From: Nocardia transvalensis NBRC 15921
Lineage (GTDB): Bacteria > Actinomycetota > Actinomycetes > Mycobacteriales > Mycobacteriaceae
Direction: 5' to 3'
Assembly (NCBI RefSeq): GCF_000308875.1
Contig: NZ_BAGL01000118.1
Location: 1 to 41,192, forward strand
DNA length: 41,192 bases
Part shown: positions 13,537 through 21,667 of the stretch, piece by piece
Layout: each line of letters begins with the position of its first letter
Numbering within the stretch: position 1 is the first letter of the stretch
The notes under the pieces: generated by a model
Seen by the model: only the letters and a program-made list of their open reading frames with translations
Database searches by the model: none
Told to the model about the DNA's origin: nothing
Position numbers and translations under genes: made by a program

Positions 13537-14310
13537 ATGAGTGAGCCGCTGCTCCAGATCACCGAACTCAACAAGAGTTTCGGCCCCGTGCACGTATTGC
13601 ACGATGTCGAGTTCACCGCTCCCGCCGGTGAGGTCACTGCCTTGGTCGGGGACAACGGGGCGGGGAAGTCGACGCTGGTGAAGTGCATCGCGGGCATTCA
13701 CGGGGCCGATTCGGGGACCGTGCGGTTCCGGGGGGAGTCGGTGCATCTGCGCGGGCCGAAGGATGCGGCGGCGCTCGGGATCGAGGTCGTGTACCAGGAT
13801 CTGGCGCTGGCCGACAATCTCGACATCGTGCAGAACATGTTCCTCGGCCGGGAACGCGGGCGGCCGTGGCTGCTGGACGAGGCGAGTATGGAGGAGGCCG
13901 CGCGGCGCACCCTCGCCTCGCTGTCGGTGCGCACGGTGACCTCCGTGCGCACGCCGGTGTCGGCGCTGTCCGGCGGGCAGCGCCAGACCGTCGCCATCGC
14001 GAAGGCGGTGCTGTGGAACAGCACGCTGGTGCTGCTCGACGAGCCGACCGCCGCGCTCGGGGTGGCGCAGACCCGGCAGGTGCTGGATCTGGTGCGCCGC
14101 CTCGCCGAACAGGGCCTGGCGGTGGTGCTGATCAGCCACAACCTCGCCGACGTGTTCGAGGTCGCCGACCGGATCGCCGTGCTGTACCTGGGCCGGATGG
14201 CGGCGCAGGTGCGGGCGGCGGAGGTCACCCAGAGTCAGGTCGTGGAATTGATCACCGCGGGGCGGTCCGGCGAATTGGGCTTGGCCCGGCCGGAATCCGC
14301 GGTGCTGTAG
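13537..14310 (+). CDS. xylG: Sugar ABC transporter ATP-binding protein, single domain
   Basis: A 257-residue ATPase with Walker A GDNGAGKST, Q-loop VYQDLALADNLD, signature LSGGQRQTVAIAKA, Walker B VLLDEPTAALG and switch His in LISHN. In Gram-negative xylose and ribose importers the ATPase is a duplicated ~500-residue protein. Here only one unit is present, as seen in many actinobacterial pentose systems, so it should work as a homodimer. ATG 13537 is chosen over GTG 13528 because of GGAGG at 13520-13525. Confidence 0.88.
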   Translation: MSEPLLQITELNKSFGPVHVLHDVEFTAPAGEVTALVGDNGAGKSTLVKCIAGIHGADSGTVRFRGESVHLRGPKDAAALGIEVVYQDLALADNLDIVQNMFLGRERGRPWLLDEASMEEAARRTLASLSVRTVTSVRTPVSALSGGQRQTVAIAKAVLWNSTLVLLDEPTAALGVAQTRQVLDLVRRLAEQGLAVVLISHNLADVFEVADRIAVLYLGRMAAQVRAAEVTQSQVVELITAGRSGELGLARPESAVL

Positions 14311-14325
14311 CAGGAAGCCGATGTG

Positions 14326-15732
14326 ATGACTCGAGTTTCGACGGCCGAGGTCTCCGACTTCGGCATCGACACCACCGCCGTGTCCACGGCGGAGGCCGTG
14401 CGTGCCTATCTCGCCCGTGTGAGGGGCGGCGAGATAGGTTCGCTGCCCGCGCTGTTGGGCCTGGTGGTGCTGGTCGTGCTGTTCACGGCGATGTCGGACG
14501 TCTTCCTGTCGCTCAACAACATCGCCAACCTGCTCGCGCAGGGGGCGGGACAGACCGTCATCGCGATGGGCATCGTCTACGTGCTGCTGCTCGGCGAGAT
14601 CGACCTGTCGGCGGGCACCGCGTCCGGCGTGGCGGGGGCGGTGCTGGCCATGCACTACGTCGAGAACGGGAATCTGTTGTCGGGCATGGGAAGTACGGTC
14701 TTCGTCGTCTTCAACGGATTGCTGGTGCTGGCCGCCGTGCTCGCCGGGCTGCTGCGGGTGTGGCCCGGCGTGGCGCTGTCGCTGCTCGGCGTCGCGATCA
14801 CGCTGGTGGGCTTCCCCGCGAACCCGTGGATCGAGATGCTGCTGGCGGTGTGCGTGGGCGCCGCCATCGGCTGTATCACCGGCTTCCTCATCGCCCGGAT
14901 CGGGATGCCGTCGTTCGTGGTGACGCTGGCGCTGTTCCTGGCGTGGCAGGGCGCGATCCTGCAACTGATCGGCGAGGGCGGGGTGCTGGGGATAAGCTCG
15001 TCGCACGTGCTGGACCAGGTGGCGAACGGAAATCTGTCGGTGGTGGGTAGCTGGGTGCTGTTCGTGGTGGCCGCGGGCGGGTACGCCGCGGTGACTCTCG
15101 GCGGCCACTTCCGCAGGCGCGCACAGGGTTTGGTGACGCGTCCGACGCCGCTGGTGGTGGCGAAGGTGGCGGTGCTCGCCGTCCTGGCCGCGGTGGCGAC
15201 GGCGTTGCTGACGGTGAACCGCTCGCCGAGTGCGCTGATCGAGATCTCGGGCGTGCCCTATGTGGTGCCGATCGTGCTGGTGCTGCTGGTGATCGGCACG
15301 TTCGTGCTCAACCGCACCACCTACGGGCGGCACCTGTACGCGACCGGCGGTAACCGGGAGGCCGCCCGCCGCGCCGGGATCGACGTGGTGCGGTTGCGTG
15401 CCAGTGTTTTCGTGATCTGCTCGGCGTGCGCGGCGGTGGGCGCGATCATCTACTCCTCGAAGGTGGGTTCGGTGGATCCGCAAGCGGGCGGGCTGAATAC
15501 GCTGCTGTTCGCGGTCGGCGCGGCGGTGATCGGCGGGACCTCGCTGTTCGGCGGCCGGGGGCGGGTCGCGGACGCCGTGATCGGCGGCGCGGTGCTGGCG
15601 GTGGTCTCCAACGGGCTGGGTCTGCTCCGGCAGCCCGCCGCGGTGGTCTCCATCGTGACCGGACTCGTCCTGCTGCTCGCCGCCACCGTCGACGCCGTCT
15701 CCCGCCGCCGGGCGGCCGCCACCGGCCGATGA
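14326..15732 (+). CDS. xylH: Sugar ABC transporter permease, xylose type
   Basis: A 468-residue inner-membrane permease with about ten or more hydrophobic segments. The conserved motif GEIDLSAGTASGVAGAVLA (near residues 90-108) and the NRTTYGRHLYATGGNREAARRAGI cytoplasmic loop are those of the RbsC/XylH permease family. ATG 14326 follows AGGAAG; GTG 14323 is possible. Its stop codon overlaps the start of the repressor gene (ATGA). Confidence 0.9.
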   Translation: MTRVSTAEVSDFGIDTTAVSTAEAVRAYLARVRGGEIGSLPALLGLVVLVVLFTAMSDVFLSLNNIANLLAQGAGQTVIAMGIVYVLLLGEIDLSAGTASGVAGAVLAMHYVENGNLLSGMGSTVFVVFNGLLVLAAVLAGLLRVWPGVALSLLGVAITLVGFPANPWIEMLLAVCVGAAIGCITGFLIARIGMPSFVVTLALFLAWQGAILQLIGEGGVLGISSSHVLDQVANGNLSVVGSWVLFVVAAGGYAAVTLGGHFRRRAQGLVTRPTPLVVAKVAVLAVLAAVATALLTVNRSPSALIEISGVPYVVPIVLVLLVIGTFVLNRTTYGRHLYATGGNREAARRAGIDVVRLRASVFVICSACAAVGAIIYSSKVGSVDPQAGGLNTLLFAVGAAVIGGTSLFGGRGRVADAVIGGAVLAVVSNGLGLLRQPAAVVSIVTGLVLLLAATVDAVSRRRAAATGR

Positions 15733-16886
15733 CCGTCGCCCGGCCGGACGAGGTGCGGCGCTACAACCGGGCCTCGCTGCTGCGGCTGCTGCATACCGGC
15801 GGCCCGGCGACGCGCGCCGCGCTGGCCGCCGAGCTGGGATTGAACCGGTCCACCATCAAGATGCTGGTGGACGGGCTGGCCGGCGACGGCGTGGTCGAGG
15901 AGAAGGTGCCGCGGCTCGCGCAGGGCGCCGGCCGGCCGTCGCTGCTGGTGCTGCCGCAGCCGCAGGCGGTCGTGGTGCTGGCCGTCGATGTCCAGGTCGA
16001 GCACGCCGCGATCGCGCTGGTCGGGCTCGGCGGCCAGATCCTCGGGCGCAACAGCTGGAACCTGCGCGGGCGGCGGCGCGAGCCGGAGGAGGTGGTGTGC
16101 CACGTCGCGGAGTCGGCGGCATTCCTGGCGCAGGACCTGGGCCTGCGCCCGGTCGCCGCGGGGGTGTCGGTGCCGGGCATCGTGCGCCGGTCCGACGGCA
16201 TGGTGCACGGTGCGGCGAATCTCGCCTGGCTGGACGTGCCGCTCGGGCAGCGCATGGGCACCGCGCTGGGTGTGCCGGTCGCGGTCGGCAACGACGCGGA
16301 ACTCGGCGCGCTGGCGGAATTCGTGCGCGGCGCGGGCCGCGGCGCGTCCGACGCGGTGTTCGTCTCCGCGGATGTCGGCGTCGGCGGGGGCATCATCGCC
16401 CAGGGCGCGCTGCTGCGCGGCTCGGCCGGGTATCTCGGCGAGATCGGCCATATGACGGTGCATCCGGGCGGCCGCCGGTGTCACTGCGGCAATGTGGGCT
16501 GCTGGGAGACGGAGGTCGGGGAGGCCGCGCTGCGGCGGGCGCTGGGCCTGGTGGACGACGCCCCGCGCGGGGCGATCGTCGCGGAACTGCGTGAGCTGCG
16601 GCGGGATTCCGATCCGGTGGCCCGGCTCGGGGACTACGTCGACTGGCTGGTGCTCGGCCTGGTCAATGTCGTCAACGTCTTCGGCCCGGAGCTGGTGGTG
16701 CTCGGGGATCTGTTCACGGCGCTGCCGGACGCGGTGGTGCGGCGGGCCCGGCGCGAGGTGCACGAGCGCAGTATGGTCAGCCGCGCGCTCGGCGGTGTGC
16801 GGATCGAGAAGTCCGCCCTGGGAGCGGATCTCAAACTTCTCGGGGCGGCCGAGGCGGCGTTCGGCGATGTGCTGGCCACGGTGTGA
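15729..16886 (+). CDS. ROK family transcriptional repressor (XylR-like)
   Basis: A 385-residue regulator. An N-terminal winged helix-turn-helix (about residues 10-65, RASLLRLLHTGGPATRAALAAELGLNRSTIKMLVDGL) precedes a ROK sugar-binding domain. The ROK zinc-site signature is intact: GHMTVHPGGRRCHCGNVGCWE. ROK repressors of this type are released from DNA by the sugar their neighbours import. It is the last gene of the importer operon and overlaps it by 4 bases, so the operator at 12204 would give negative autoregulation. Confidence 0.92.
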   Translation: MTVARPDEVRRYNRASLLRLLHTGGPATRAALAAELGLNRSTIKMLVDGLAGDGVVEEKVPRLAQGAGRPSLLVLPQPQAVVVLAVDVQVEHAAIALVGLGGQILGRNSWNLRGRRREPEEVVCHVAESAAFLAQDLGLRPVAAGVSVPGIVRRSDGMVHGAANLAWLDVPLGQRMGTALGVPVAVGNDAELGALAEFVRGAGRGASDAVFVSADVGVGGGIIAQGALLRGSAGYLGEIGHMTVHPGGRRCHCGNVGCWETEVGEAALRRALGLVDDAPRGAIVAELRELRRDSDPVARLGDYVDWLVLGLVNVVNVFGPELVVLGDLFTALPDAVVRRARREVHERSMVSRALGGVRIEKSALGADLKLLGAAEAAFGDVLATV

Positions 16887-16891
16887 ACCCG

Positions 16892-18043
16892 TCAGGTGAG
16901 CAGCGACGAGACCGGAAGCTGTTCGGTGAGAACCTTTTCCAGGAATCCGGGATCGGACAGATGCGGCTCCAGCAGCCGCCAGCCGTGGTAGTAGCTGAAG
17001 ATGTAGGGCTCCGTGAACGGCGTGCCCAGGAAGTTCACCATGAAGGCCAGTTCGTCGTCGGAGGCCAGGGCGGTATCGGCCAGATAGGCGCGGACCTCCG
17101 CCCACGACTTGCCGTCGGCCACCAGCAGCGCGGCATTGCAGTACGCGCCCCACAGGAGGGTGCGGGCACGGTGGATCTTCGCGAAATCGCTCGAATCCGG
17201 GTGTAGCTCTTCGACATTGTCGAGCAGCCAGCGCTGGGCCGAATCGTCCGGGAACACCTCCTGCGGGGCGTGCAGGCCGATGCCCTCCGACACCACGGAG
17301 GCCGGCGAGGGCATGAAACGCACCTGGGTATCCGGCCGGTGCCCCTGGTCCATCTCCTTCAGCATGTACTCGCAGATATGGCCCGGGATGGATTCGTGCG
17401 CGACGACCTGGAGCAGATCGGCGAGATTGAACGGCAGGTCGCCGTCCACGAAGACGATGCCGCTGGCGCCGCCGAGATGGAGTCCGCGAAACGGGCCGGG
17501 CGTGAATTCGACCGTCACGTCGATATGTCCGGGCAGGGGGAGCAGGGCCTCGGTGCGCAACCGGGTCTCGGCCAGCGCGGCGCGGATCAGCTCGGCCAGC
17601 CGTTCGGTATGCCCGGGCGGCAGGCTGTGCGCGGCCCGCCAGGCGTGCATCCGGTCGGCGAGCGTGCCTCCGGACCGGGGCAGCCCCTCGTCCAGCAACC
17701 GGTGCGCCTCGCCGAGTACATCGTCGCCGATCCATTCGGCCTCGAGGCCGAGCATGCCGCGCACCTGCTCGCGCAGCGACAGCCGCTCGCCGTTCAGCCG
17801 CCGGGCGATGGTCCGCAGCGCCTCGACCTGCTCGGCCAGCGCGGGATCCTCGTCGCGAACGGCCGCGCACAGATCCTCGGCGTCCTGGACGAGCGCGGCG
17901 GGCTCGGCCGCCGGCTCGTTCGCGACGCGGACTCGCAAGTCCTCGGGCCCCCGGTAGTCGAGAATCCAACTCCCCACGGGATGTTCGGTCACGAGCCGAT
18001 CGATTCGCAGAGCCAGCATCGCAAAGTCACGCAACACATCCAT
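16892..18043 (-). CDS. DUF885-like putative zinc metallopeptidase
   Basis: A 383-residue protein whose motif HESIPGH (residues 216-222) and downstream SEG (252-254) match the HExxPGH and SEG pattern of the DUF885 peptidase-like family. In that family His, His and a downstream Glu are expected to bind zinc. It is shorter than typical DUF885 proteins (about 550-600 residues) and has no signal peptide, so it should be cytoplasmic. It converges on the ROK gene with only 5 bases between the two stop codons and no terminator in between. No Shine-Dalgarno precedes the ATG at 18043. The substrate is unknown. Confidence 0.75.
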   Translation of the reverse strand: MDVLRDFAMLALRIDRLVTEHPVGSWILDYRGPEDLRVRVANEPAAEPAALVQDAEDLCAAVRDEDPALAEQVEALRTIARRLNGERLSLREQVRGMLGLEAEWIGDDVLGEAHRLLDEGLPRSGGTLADRMHAWRAAHSLPPGHTERLAELIRAALAETRLRTEALLPLPGHIDVTVEFTPGPFRGLHLGGASGIVFVDGDLPFNLADLLQVVAHESIPGHICEYMLKEMDQGHRPDTQVRFMPSPASVVSEGIGLHAPQEVFPDDSAQRWLLDNVEELHPDSSDFAKIHRARTLLWGAYCNAALLVADGKSWAEVRAYLADTALASDDELAFMVNFLGTPFTEPYIFSYYHGWRLLEPHLSDPGFLEKVLTEQLPVSSLLT

Positions 18044-18094
18044 GTGTCCACGGTGCCCGATTCGGGGCGTGCCCGTGGTGTTTACGGCCCTTGC

Positions 18095-18310
18095 GTGATT
18101 ACGGGTGCGTCACTCAGCAGCCGGTGCGCCGTCCCGCCGAGGACGAGGCCGCGCACCTCGGAGGAGCGTCGCGGTGTCCTCCCCGCCCTCCGGGAGCGCC
18201 TGGACGAATTGGACCGTCGCGCAACCGAACTCGATGCCGCGCGAGATCTGCTGCGCCGCACCATCACTGCCACCGAAGCCGCCGCGCCGGGCCGGGACGG
18301 GCACGGCTGA
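18095..18310 (+). pseudogene. Possible remnant of a MerR-type regulator C terminus
   Basis: An open frame of 71 codons from GTG 18095 ends at 18310, directly against the stop of the convergent sigma-factor gene. Its last 45 residues (LRERLDELDRRATELDAARDLL) look like the dimerisation coiled coil at the end of MerR-family regulators. The DNA-binding part is missing, and the first ~30 residues look random. It could be a decayed gene or a chance frame; the coiled coil is the only support. Confidence 0.3.
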
Positions 18311-19201
18311 TCAGCGGCTGACGGCGGTCTCGTGCTCGAGGCGCGACAGCTTCTCGGGATTGCGCACGGAGTAGAGGCCGGTGATGAGGCCCTCCTCGAC
18401 GCGCAGCGTCATCACGGTGTCGACCTCCCCGTCGACCCGCAGGATCAGCGCCGGGTAGCCGTTGATCTGCGCCTGCTCGACCGACATCAGCCGCTTGATC
18501 CGGGGCAGGCCGAGGGACAGCAGGTTCGCCACCGGGCGCGCGCCCACGACGGGGTGCAGCGCGGCCTGCTTGATGCCGCCGCCGTCGCCCAGGAATACGA
18601 CATCGGGCGCCAGGCGGTCGAGCAGGCCCTGGAGGTCGCCGGTTTCGATGGCGCGCTGGAACGCCTCCAGCGCCGCCCGGGATTCCGTCGGCGAGACGGG
18701 TCCGCGGGGGCGGCGCGCGGCGACGTGCGACCGGGCGCGGTGGGCGATCTGGCGGACCGCGGCCGAGGTCTTGCCCACGGCCGCGGCGATCTCGTTGTAG
18801 TCCAGATCGAAGACGTCCCGCAGCACGAACACCGCGCGCTCGGTCGGCGTCAGCGTCTCGAGCACCAGCAGCATCGCCATCGAAACGCTGTCCGCCAGCT
18901 CGACGTCCTCGGCCACGTCGGGCGCGGTCAGCAGCGGTTCGGGCAGCCAGGGTCCCACATAGGACTCGCGGCGGCGGCCGAGGCTGCGCAACCGGGTGAG
19001 CGACTGGCGGGTGGTGATCCGGACCAGGTAGGCCCGGCGGTCCACGACCGTGTCGAGGTCGACGCCCACCCACTTCATCCAGGTCTCCTGCAGCACGTCC
19101 TCCGCGTCGGCGGCCGAACCGAGCATCTCGTAGGCGACGGTGAAGAGCAGGTTGCGGTGGGCGACGAAGGTCTCGGTCGCGGAGTCCGGGCGCTCGCTCA
19201 T
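18311..19201 (-). CDS. ECF sigma factor, ECF41/SigJ type, with SnoaL-like C-terminal domain
   Basis: A 296-residue alternative sigma factor. Region 2 (VAHRNLLFTVAYEMLGSAADAEDVLQETWMKW) is at about residues 12-45, region 4 (LTPTERAVFVLRDVFDLDYNEIAAAVGKTSAAVRQIAHRAR) at about 110-155, and a fused SnoaL/NTF2-like domain follows. This domain carries the ECF41 features DGGG(I)K near residue 200 and NPEKL near the C terminus. In ECF41 proteins the fused domain replaces an anti-sigma factor. The ATG at 19201 follows AAGGAGAG. It is divergent from an AhpD-like (carboxymuconolactone-decarboxylase family) gene, the usual ECF41 partner. Confidence 0.9.
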   Translation of the reverse strand: MSERPDSATETFVAHRNLLFTVAYEMLGSAADAEDVLQETWMKWVGVDLDTVVDRRAYLVRITTRQSLTRLRSLGRRRESYVGPWLPEPLLTAPDVAEDVELADSVSMAMLLVLETLTPTERAVFVLRDVFDLDYNEIAAAVGKTSAAVRQIAHRARSHVAARRPRGPVSPTESRAALEAFQRAIETGDLQGLLDRLAPDVVFLGDGGGIKQAALHPVVGARPVANLLSLGLPRIKRLMSVEQAQINGYPALILRVDGEVDTVMTLRVEEGLITGLYSVRNPEKLSRLEHETAVSR

Positions 19202-19239
19202 CGGTGGCTCTCCTTCATGGGATATCGGTACGGGCACGA

Positions 19240-19266
19240 GACGCTCGATTCGGCCGTTCTGTGACA
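19240..19266 (-). promoter_or_regulatory. ECF41-type promoter driving the sigma-factor gene
   Basis: Read on the minus strand, TGTCACA (19266-19260) is followed by a 16-base spacer and CGTC (19243-19240), 38 bases before the ATG. This is the promoter pattern I recall for ECF41 sigma factors (TGTCACA / CGTC), so positive autoregulation is predicted. Confidence 0.65.
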
Positions 19267-19284
19267 CCCGGGGCCGGTGGTCTA

Positions 19285-19291
19285 TGTCACA
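19285..19291 (+). promoter_or_regulatory. Second TGTCACA -35 element, facing the AhpD-like gene
   Basis: TGTCACA recurs in the opposite orientation 18 bases from the first. The spacing to a CGTC is not canonical: CGTC begins 9 bases on, and CGAC 18 bases on. The downstream half is therefore uncertain, but the shared heptamer suggests both divergent genes are targets. Confidence 0.45.
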
Positions 19292-19368
19292 GAGACGAGC
19301 CGTCACGACCGACCGGCGACCGGCATCTTGTGTTCGTTCGACGCAAGACGACGAGTGAGGACGACATC

Positions 19369-19842
19369 ATGACATCCCGTATGGACCTGGCCGGCACGGA
19401 GATCGGCGCCAAGTTCGCCAAGCGGTTCGGCAATGCCAGCCTGGCGATCATGCAATCGTCGCTGCCGAAGGTCACCCAGGATCTGGTGATGCTGCGCGTC
19501 AGCCAGATCAACGGCTGCGGCTACTGCACCGACGCGCACAGCAAGGACCTCGCCCACGCGGGAGAGAGCGCGGTGCGCGTCAACCTGGTCGCCGCCTGGC
19601 GGGAATCGACCGTGTTCACCGATGCCGAGCGGGCCGCGCTGGCCCTCGGCGAGGAGGGCACCCGGATCTCCGACGCCCAGCCCGGCGTCTCCGACGACAC
19701 CTGGGCCGAGGTGCGCAAGCACTACGACGACGAGCAGGTCGCGGCCCTGGTCTCCCTGGTCGCGCAGATCAACGCCGCCAACCGGCTCGGCGTGATCCTG
19801 CGTCAGCAGGGTGGTTCCTACGTGGCCGGAACGTTCGGCTGA
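19369..19842 (+). CDS. AhpD-like/carboxymuconolactone-decarboxylase-family peroxidase
   Basis: A 157-residue protein of the CMD/AhpD fold. The redox motif is complete: C50-G-Y-C53 with His57 (INGCGYCTDAHSKD), as in alkylhydroperoxidase-like members that reduce peroxides through a Cys pair. A family hallmark near the end is LVAQINAANRLGV. The start is chosen at ATG 19369 after GTGAGGAC. It is divergent from the ECF41 gene and is the likely main target of that sigma factor. A bidirectional terminator follows. Confidence 0.88.
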   Translation: MTSRMDLAGTEIGAKFAKRFGNASLAIMQSSLPKVTQDLVMLRVSQINGCGYCTDAHSKDLAHAGESAVRVNLVAAWRESTVFTDAERAALALGEEGTRISDAQPGVSDDTWAEVRKHYDDEQVAALVSLVAQINAANRLGVILRQQGGSYVAGTFG

Positions 19843-19855
19843 CCTGGGAACGGAA

Positions 19856-19886
19856 AAGGCCGAGTGCCCGTGCGGCACTCGGCCTT
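19856..19886. terminator. Bidirectional terminator hairpin between convergent genes
   Basis: A 13-bp perfect stem (AAGGCCGAGTGCC with complement) and a 5-base loop (CGTGC) lie 13 bases after one stop and 13 bases before the other. AAA precedes the stem on the plus strand, giving a short T-run for minus-strand transcripts. Confidence 0.85.
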
Positions 19887-19899
19887 CCGGCTGTTCGGA

Positions 19900-21513
19900 C
19901 TACTTCGACGTCGTGGTCGCCGGGGCGGTCGTCGTGGTCGTCGTCGTGGTCGTGGGCGGGGTGGTGGTTGTCGTTGGTGCCGTGGTGGTTGTCGTCTGGC
20001 TCTCGGTGGATGTGGTCGCCGGAGGTGTGGTGGTGTTCGGCGTAATGGACGTCGGTGCGGGAGTGGTGGTCCCGGACTTCGGCGTCGTGGTGGCCGGAGC
20101 CGTGGTCGGCGTACTGGTCGGAGCGTTCGACGTGGTCGCAGCCTTGTACGCCGCGGCCAGATCGGCCTCCTCCGGCTTGGACGCCGGGTCGACCTGCTTA
20201 CCCGCCTGCGCCTGCTGCGCGAGGTGGGTGAGCCAGGCGGCCGCGTACTCGGACGAGGTCATCGGCTTGCCGTTGGCCGGGTCGGCGTCCTTCCAGTAGT
20301 CGAAGTGGTGACCGGTGTGGTCCGGCCCGAAGGTCTGCTGGTAGGGATCGCTCAGCACCACGGGAATCGTGTTCTGGTTGGTCACGATGAGGCCGACGAT
20401 CTCGTTGAGGACCTTCTGCGGCAGGTAGGCCAGCGGCGACATCTCGCCGGTCGAGATCGAATCCGCCTTGGCAGGCGTCTTCGGCGCCTGGCCCGGCTTG
20501 TAGGCCGGGTCCGACACCCGCAGCAGGACCTGGAGGAACGTCTCGTCGCTCGCCATCCAGTTCGGCTGCGACTGGATGTCGGCGAAGGCGGCCATCGCGA
20601 TGCGGCCGAGGACCACGGCGACATCCTGCCCCGTGGCGGGTGTGAGCCCGTCCTTCTGCAGTGCGTCGACATTCAGCTGCCGACCGACGTTCACCGCCAG
20701 TTGCAGCAGCGAGATGTTCTGCGGCGCGGAGCACGTGAGATCGCCGTCGGAGCAGAACGAGGCGACCTTGCCGTTCAGCGAGCCGAAGTCACCGCTGGTG
20801 CCCGGCAGCGCGCCCTGCCCGGCGACCGGCTTCCCGCCGTAGCCCTGGTCGAAGCCGTCGGGGTGGTTCGGATCCTTCGCGCCCGGGAACGGTCCCTCTC
20901 CGGCGGAGCGGCCCGCGTCGGCGAGGATGACGACGCCGACGACGTTGTCCGGGTTCACGACGCTGTAGGCGCCGTCCTTACCGGGCGCCTCGTGCCCGAT
21001 CCCGGTGGCGACGCGGCGGACGACGTCGGCGCCCTCGCTGTAGCCGACGATCGAGAACTTGGTGTCGGGGCACGCCTGCGCGATCTCCCGCATCACCTTC
21101 TGAGTGTTCGCCACGCCGGTGTTCACGGCGTCCTCGTAGGTGTTCATATTCGCCGGATAGGCGATGTAGACCGCGGCGTAGGAGCCCGGGTCGACGGCGC
21201 CGGCCGGGGCGTTGACCACCGGATCGACCCATTCGCTGCTGTGGTCGCCCGACAGTGCGGCGGGTAGTTCGTTGCCGTTCGCGTCGACCAGCATTTTCGT
21301 GGTGCCCTCGACGGGGGTGTCGTTGCGGCCCGCGACCGAGATGGTCACCATGTCGTGGCATTCGGTGACCGACGAGGTGAGCTGGGTGTCCCGGGTCTGC
21401 GGGGACGACGTCAGTGCGAACGACGCGGCGACGATCGCCGCCACGCCCAGCACCGCCGGTGCGGCCGCCGCCGTGGCGATGCGGTGGCGCGCAAGGAACT
21501 CGCGAAGAGCCAT
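19900..21513 (-). CDS. Secreted cutinase-family serine esterase with Thr-rich tail
   Basis: A 537-residue alpha/beta-hydrolase of the cutinase family. An N-terminal hydrophobic segment (about residues 12-35, after basic residues) exports or anchors it. The nucleophile elbow is G157-Y-S-E-G161, a Q-to-E variant of the usual GYSQG, with Ser159 as nucleophile. The candidate Asp/His of the triad lie in the later segments (for example SFCSDGDLTC and DHTGHHFDYW). The extension of roughly 200 residues beyond a classic cutinase and the final ~70 residues, mostly Thr/Pro/Ser, suggest a cell-wall-spanning or glycosylated stalk. The ATG at 21513 has AGGA upstream. Substrates in this family are lipid esters; which ones here is unknown. 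Confidence 0.85.
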   Translation of the reverse strand: MALREFLARHRIATAAAAPAVLGVAAIVAASFALTSSPQTRDTQLTSSVTECHDMVTISVAGRNDTPVEGTTKMLVDANGNELPAALSGDHSSEWVDPVVNAPAGAVDPGSYAAVYIAYPANMNTYEDAVNTGVANTQKVMREIAQACPDTKFSIVGYSEGADVVRRVATGIGHEAPGKDGAYSVVNPDNVVGVVILADAGRSAGEGPFPGAKDPNHPDGFDQGYGGKPVAGQGALPGTSGDFGSLNGKVASFCSDGDLTCSAPQNISLLQLAVNVGRQLNVDALQKDGLTPATGQDVAVVLGRIAMAAFADIQSQPNWMASDETFLQVLLRVSDPAYKPGQAPKTPAKADSISTGEMSPLAYLPQKVLNEIVGLIVTNQNTIPVVLSDPYQQTFGPDHTGHHFDYWKDADPANGKPMTSSEYAAAWLTHLAQQAQAGKQVDPASKPEEADLAAAYKAATTSNAPTSTPTTAPATTTPKSGTTTPAPTSITPNTTTPPATTSTESQTTTTTAPTTTTTPPTTTTTTTTTAPATTTSK

Positions 21514-21667
21514 GTCCTGATTCCATTCCAGATGATCCGACAAGTGAATGGACAAAGCCCCCCGACGGGCATGTGTCATCGAGGACGTCGCGGCAGCGGC
21601 GACGAACGTTACCGGCCGGTTTGCTGATGGTGAAATAAATTGCCACGGCCGGGTGGTTCGCCCCGGT

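Noticed and set aside
12757..15483. Minus-strand open frame of about 900 codons opposite the sugar importer
   Set aside because: It is His/Arg/Gln-rich low-complexity sequence antisense to three clear ABC transporter genes, and it spans the dispersed inverted repeat.
19260..19291. CRP-like palindrome formed by the opposed TGTGACA/TGTCACA motifs
   Set aside because: The two heptamers are 18 bp apart, and one has the exact ECF41 -10 element at 16 bp. A sigma-factor promoter explains it better.
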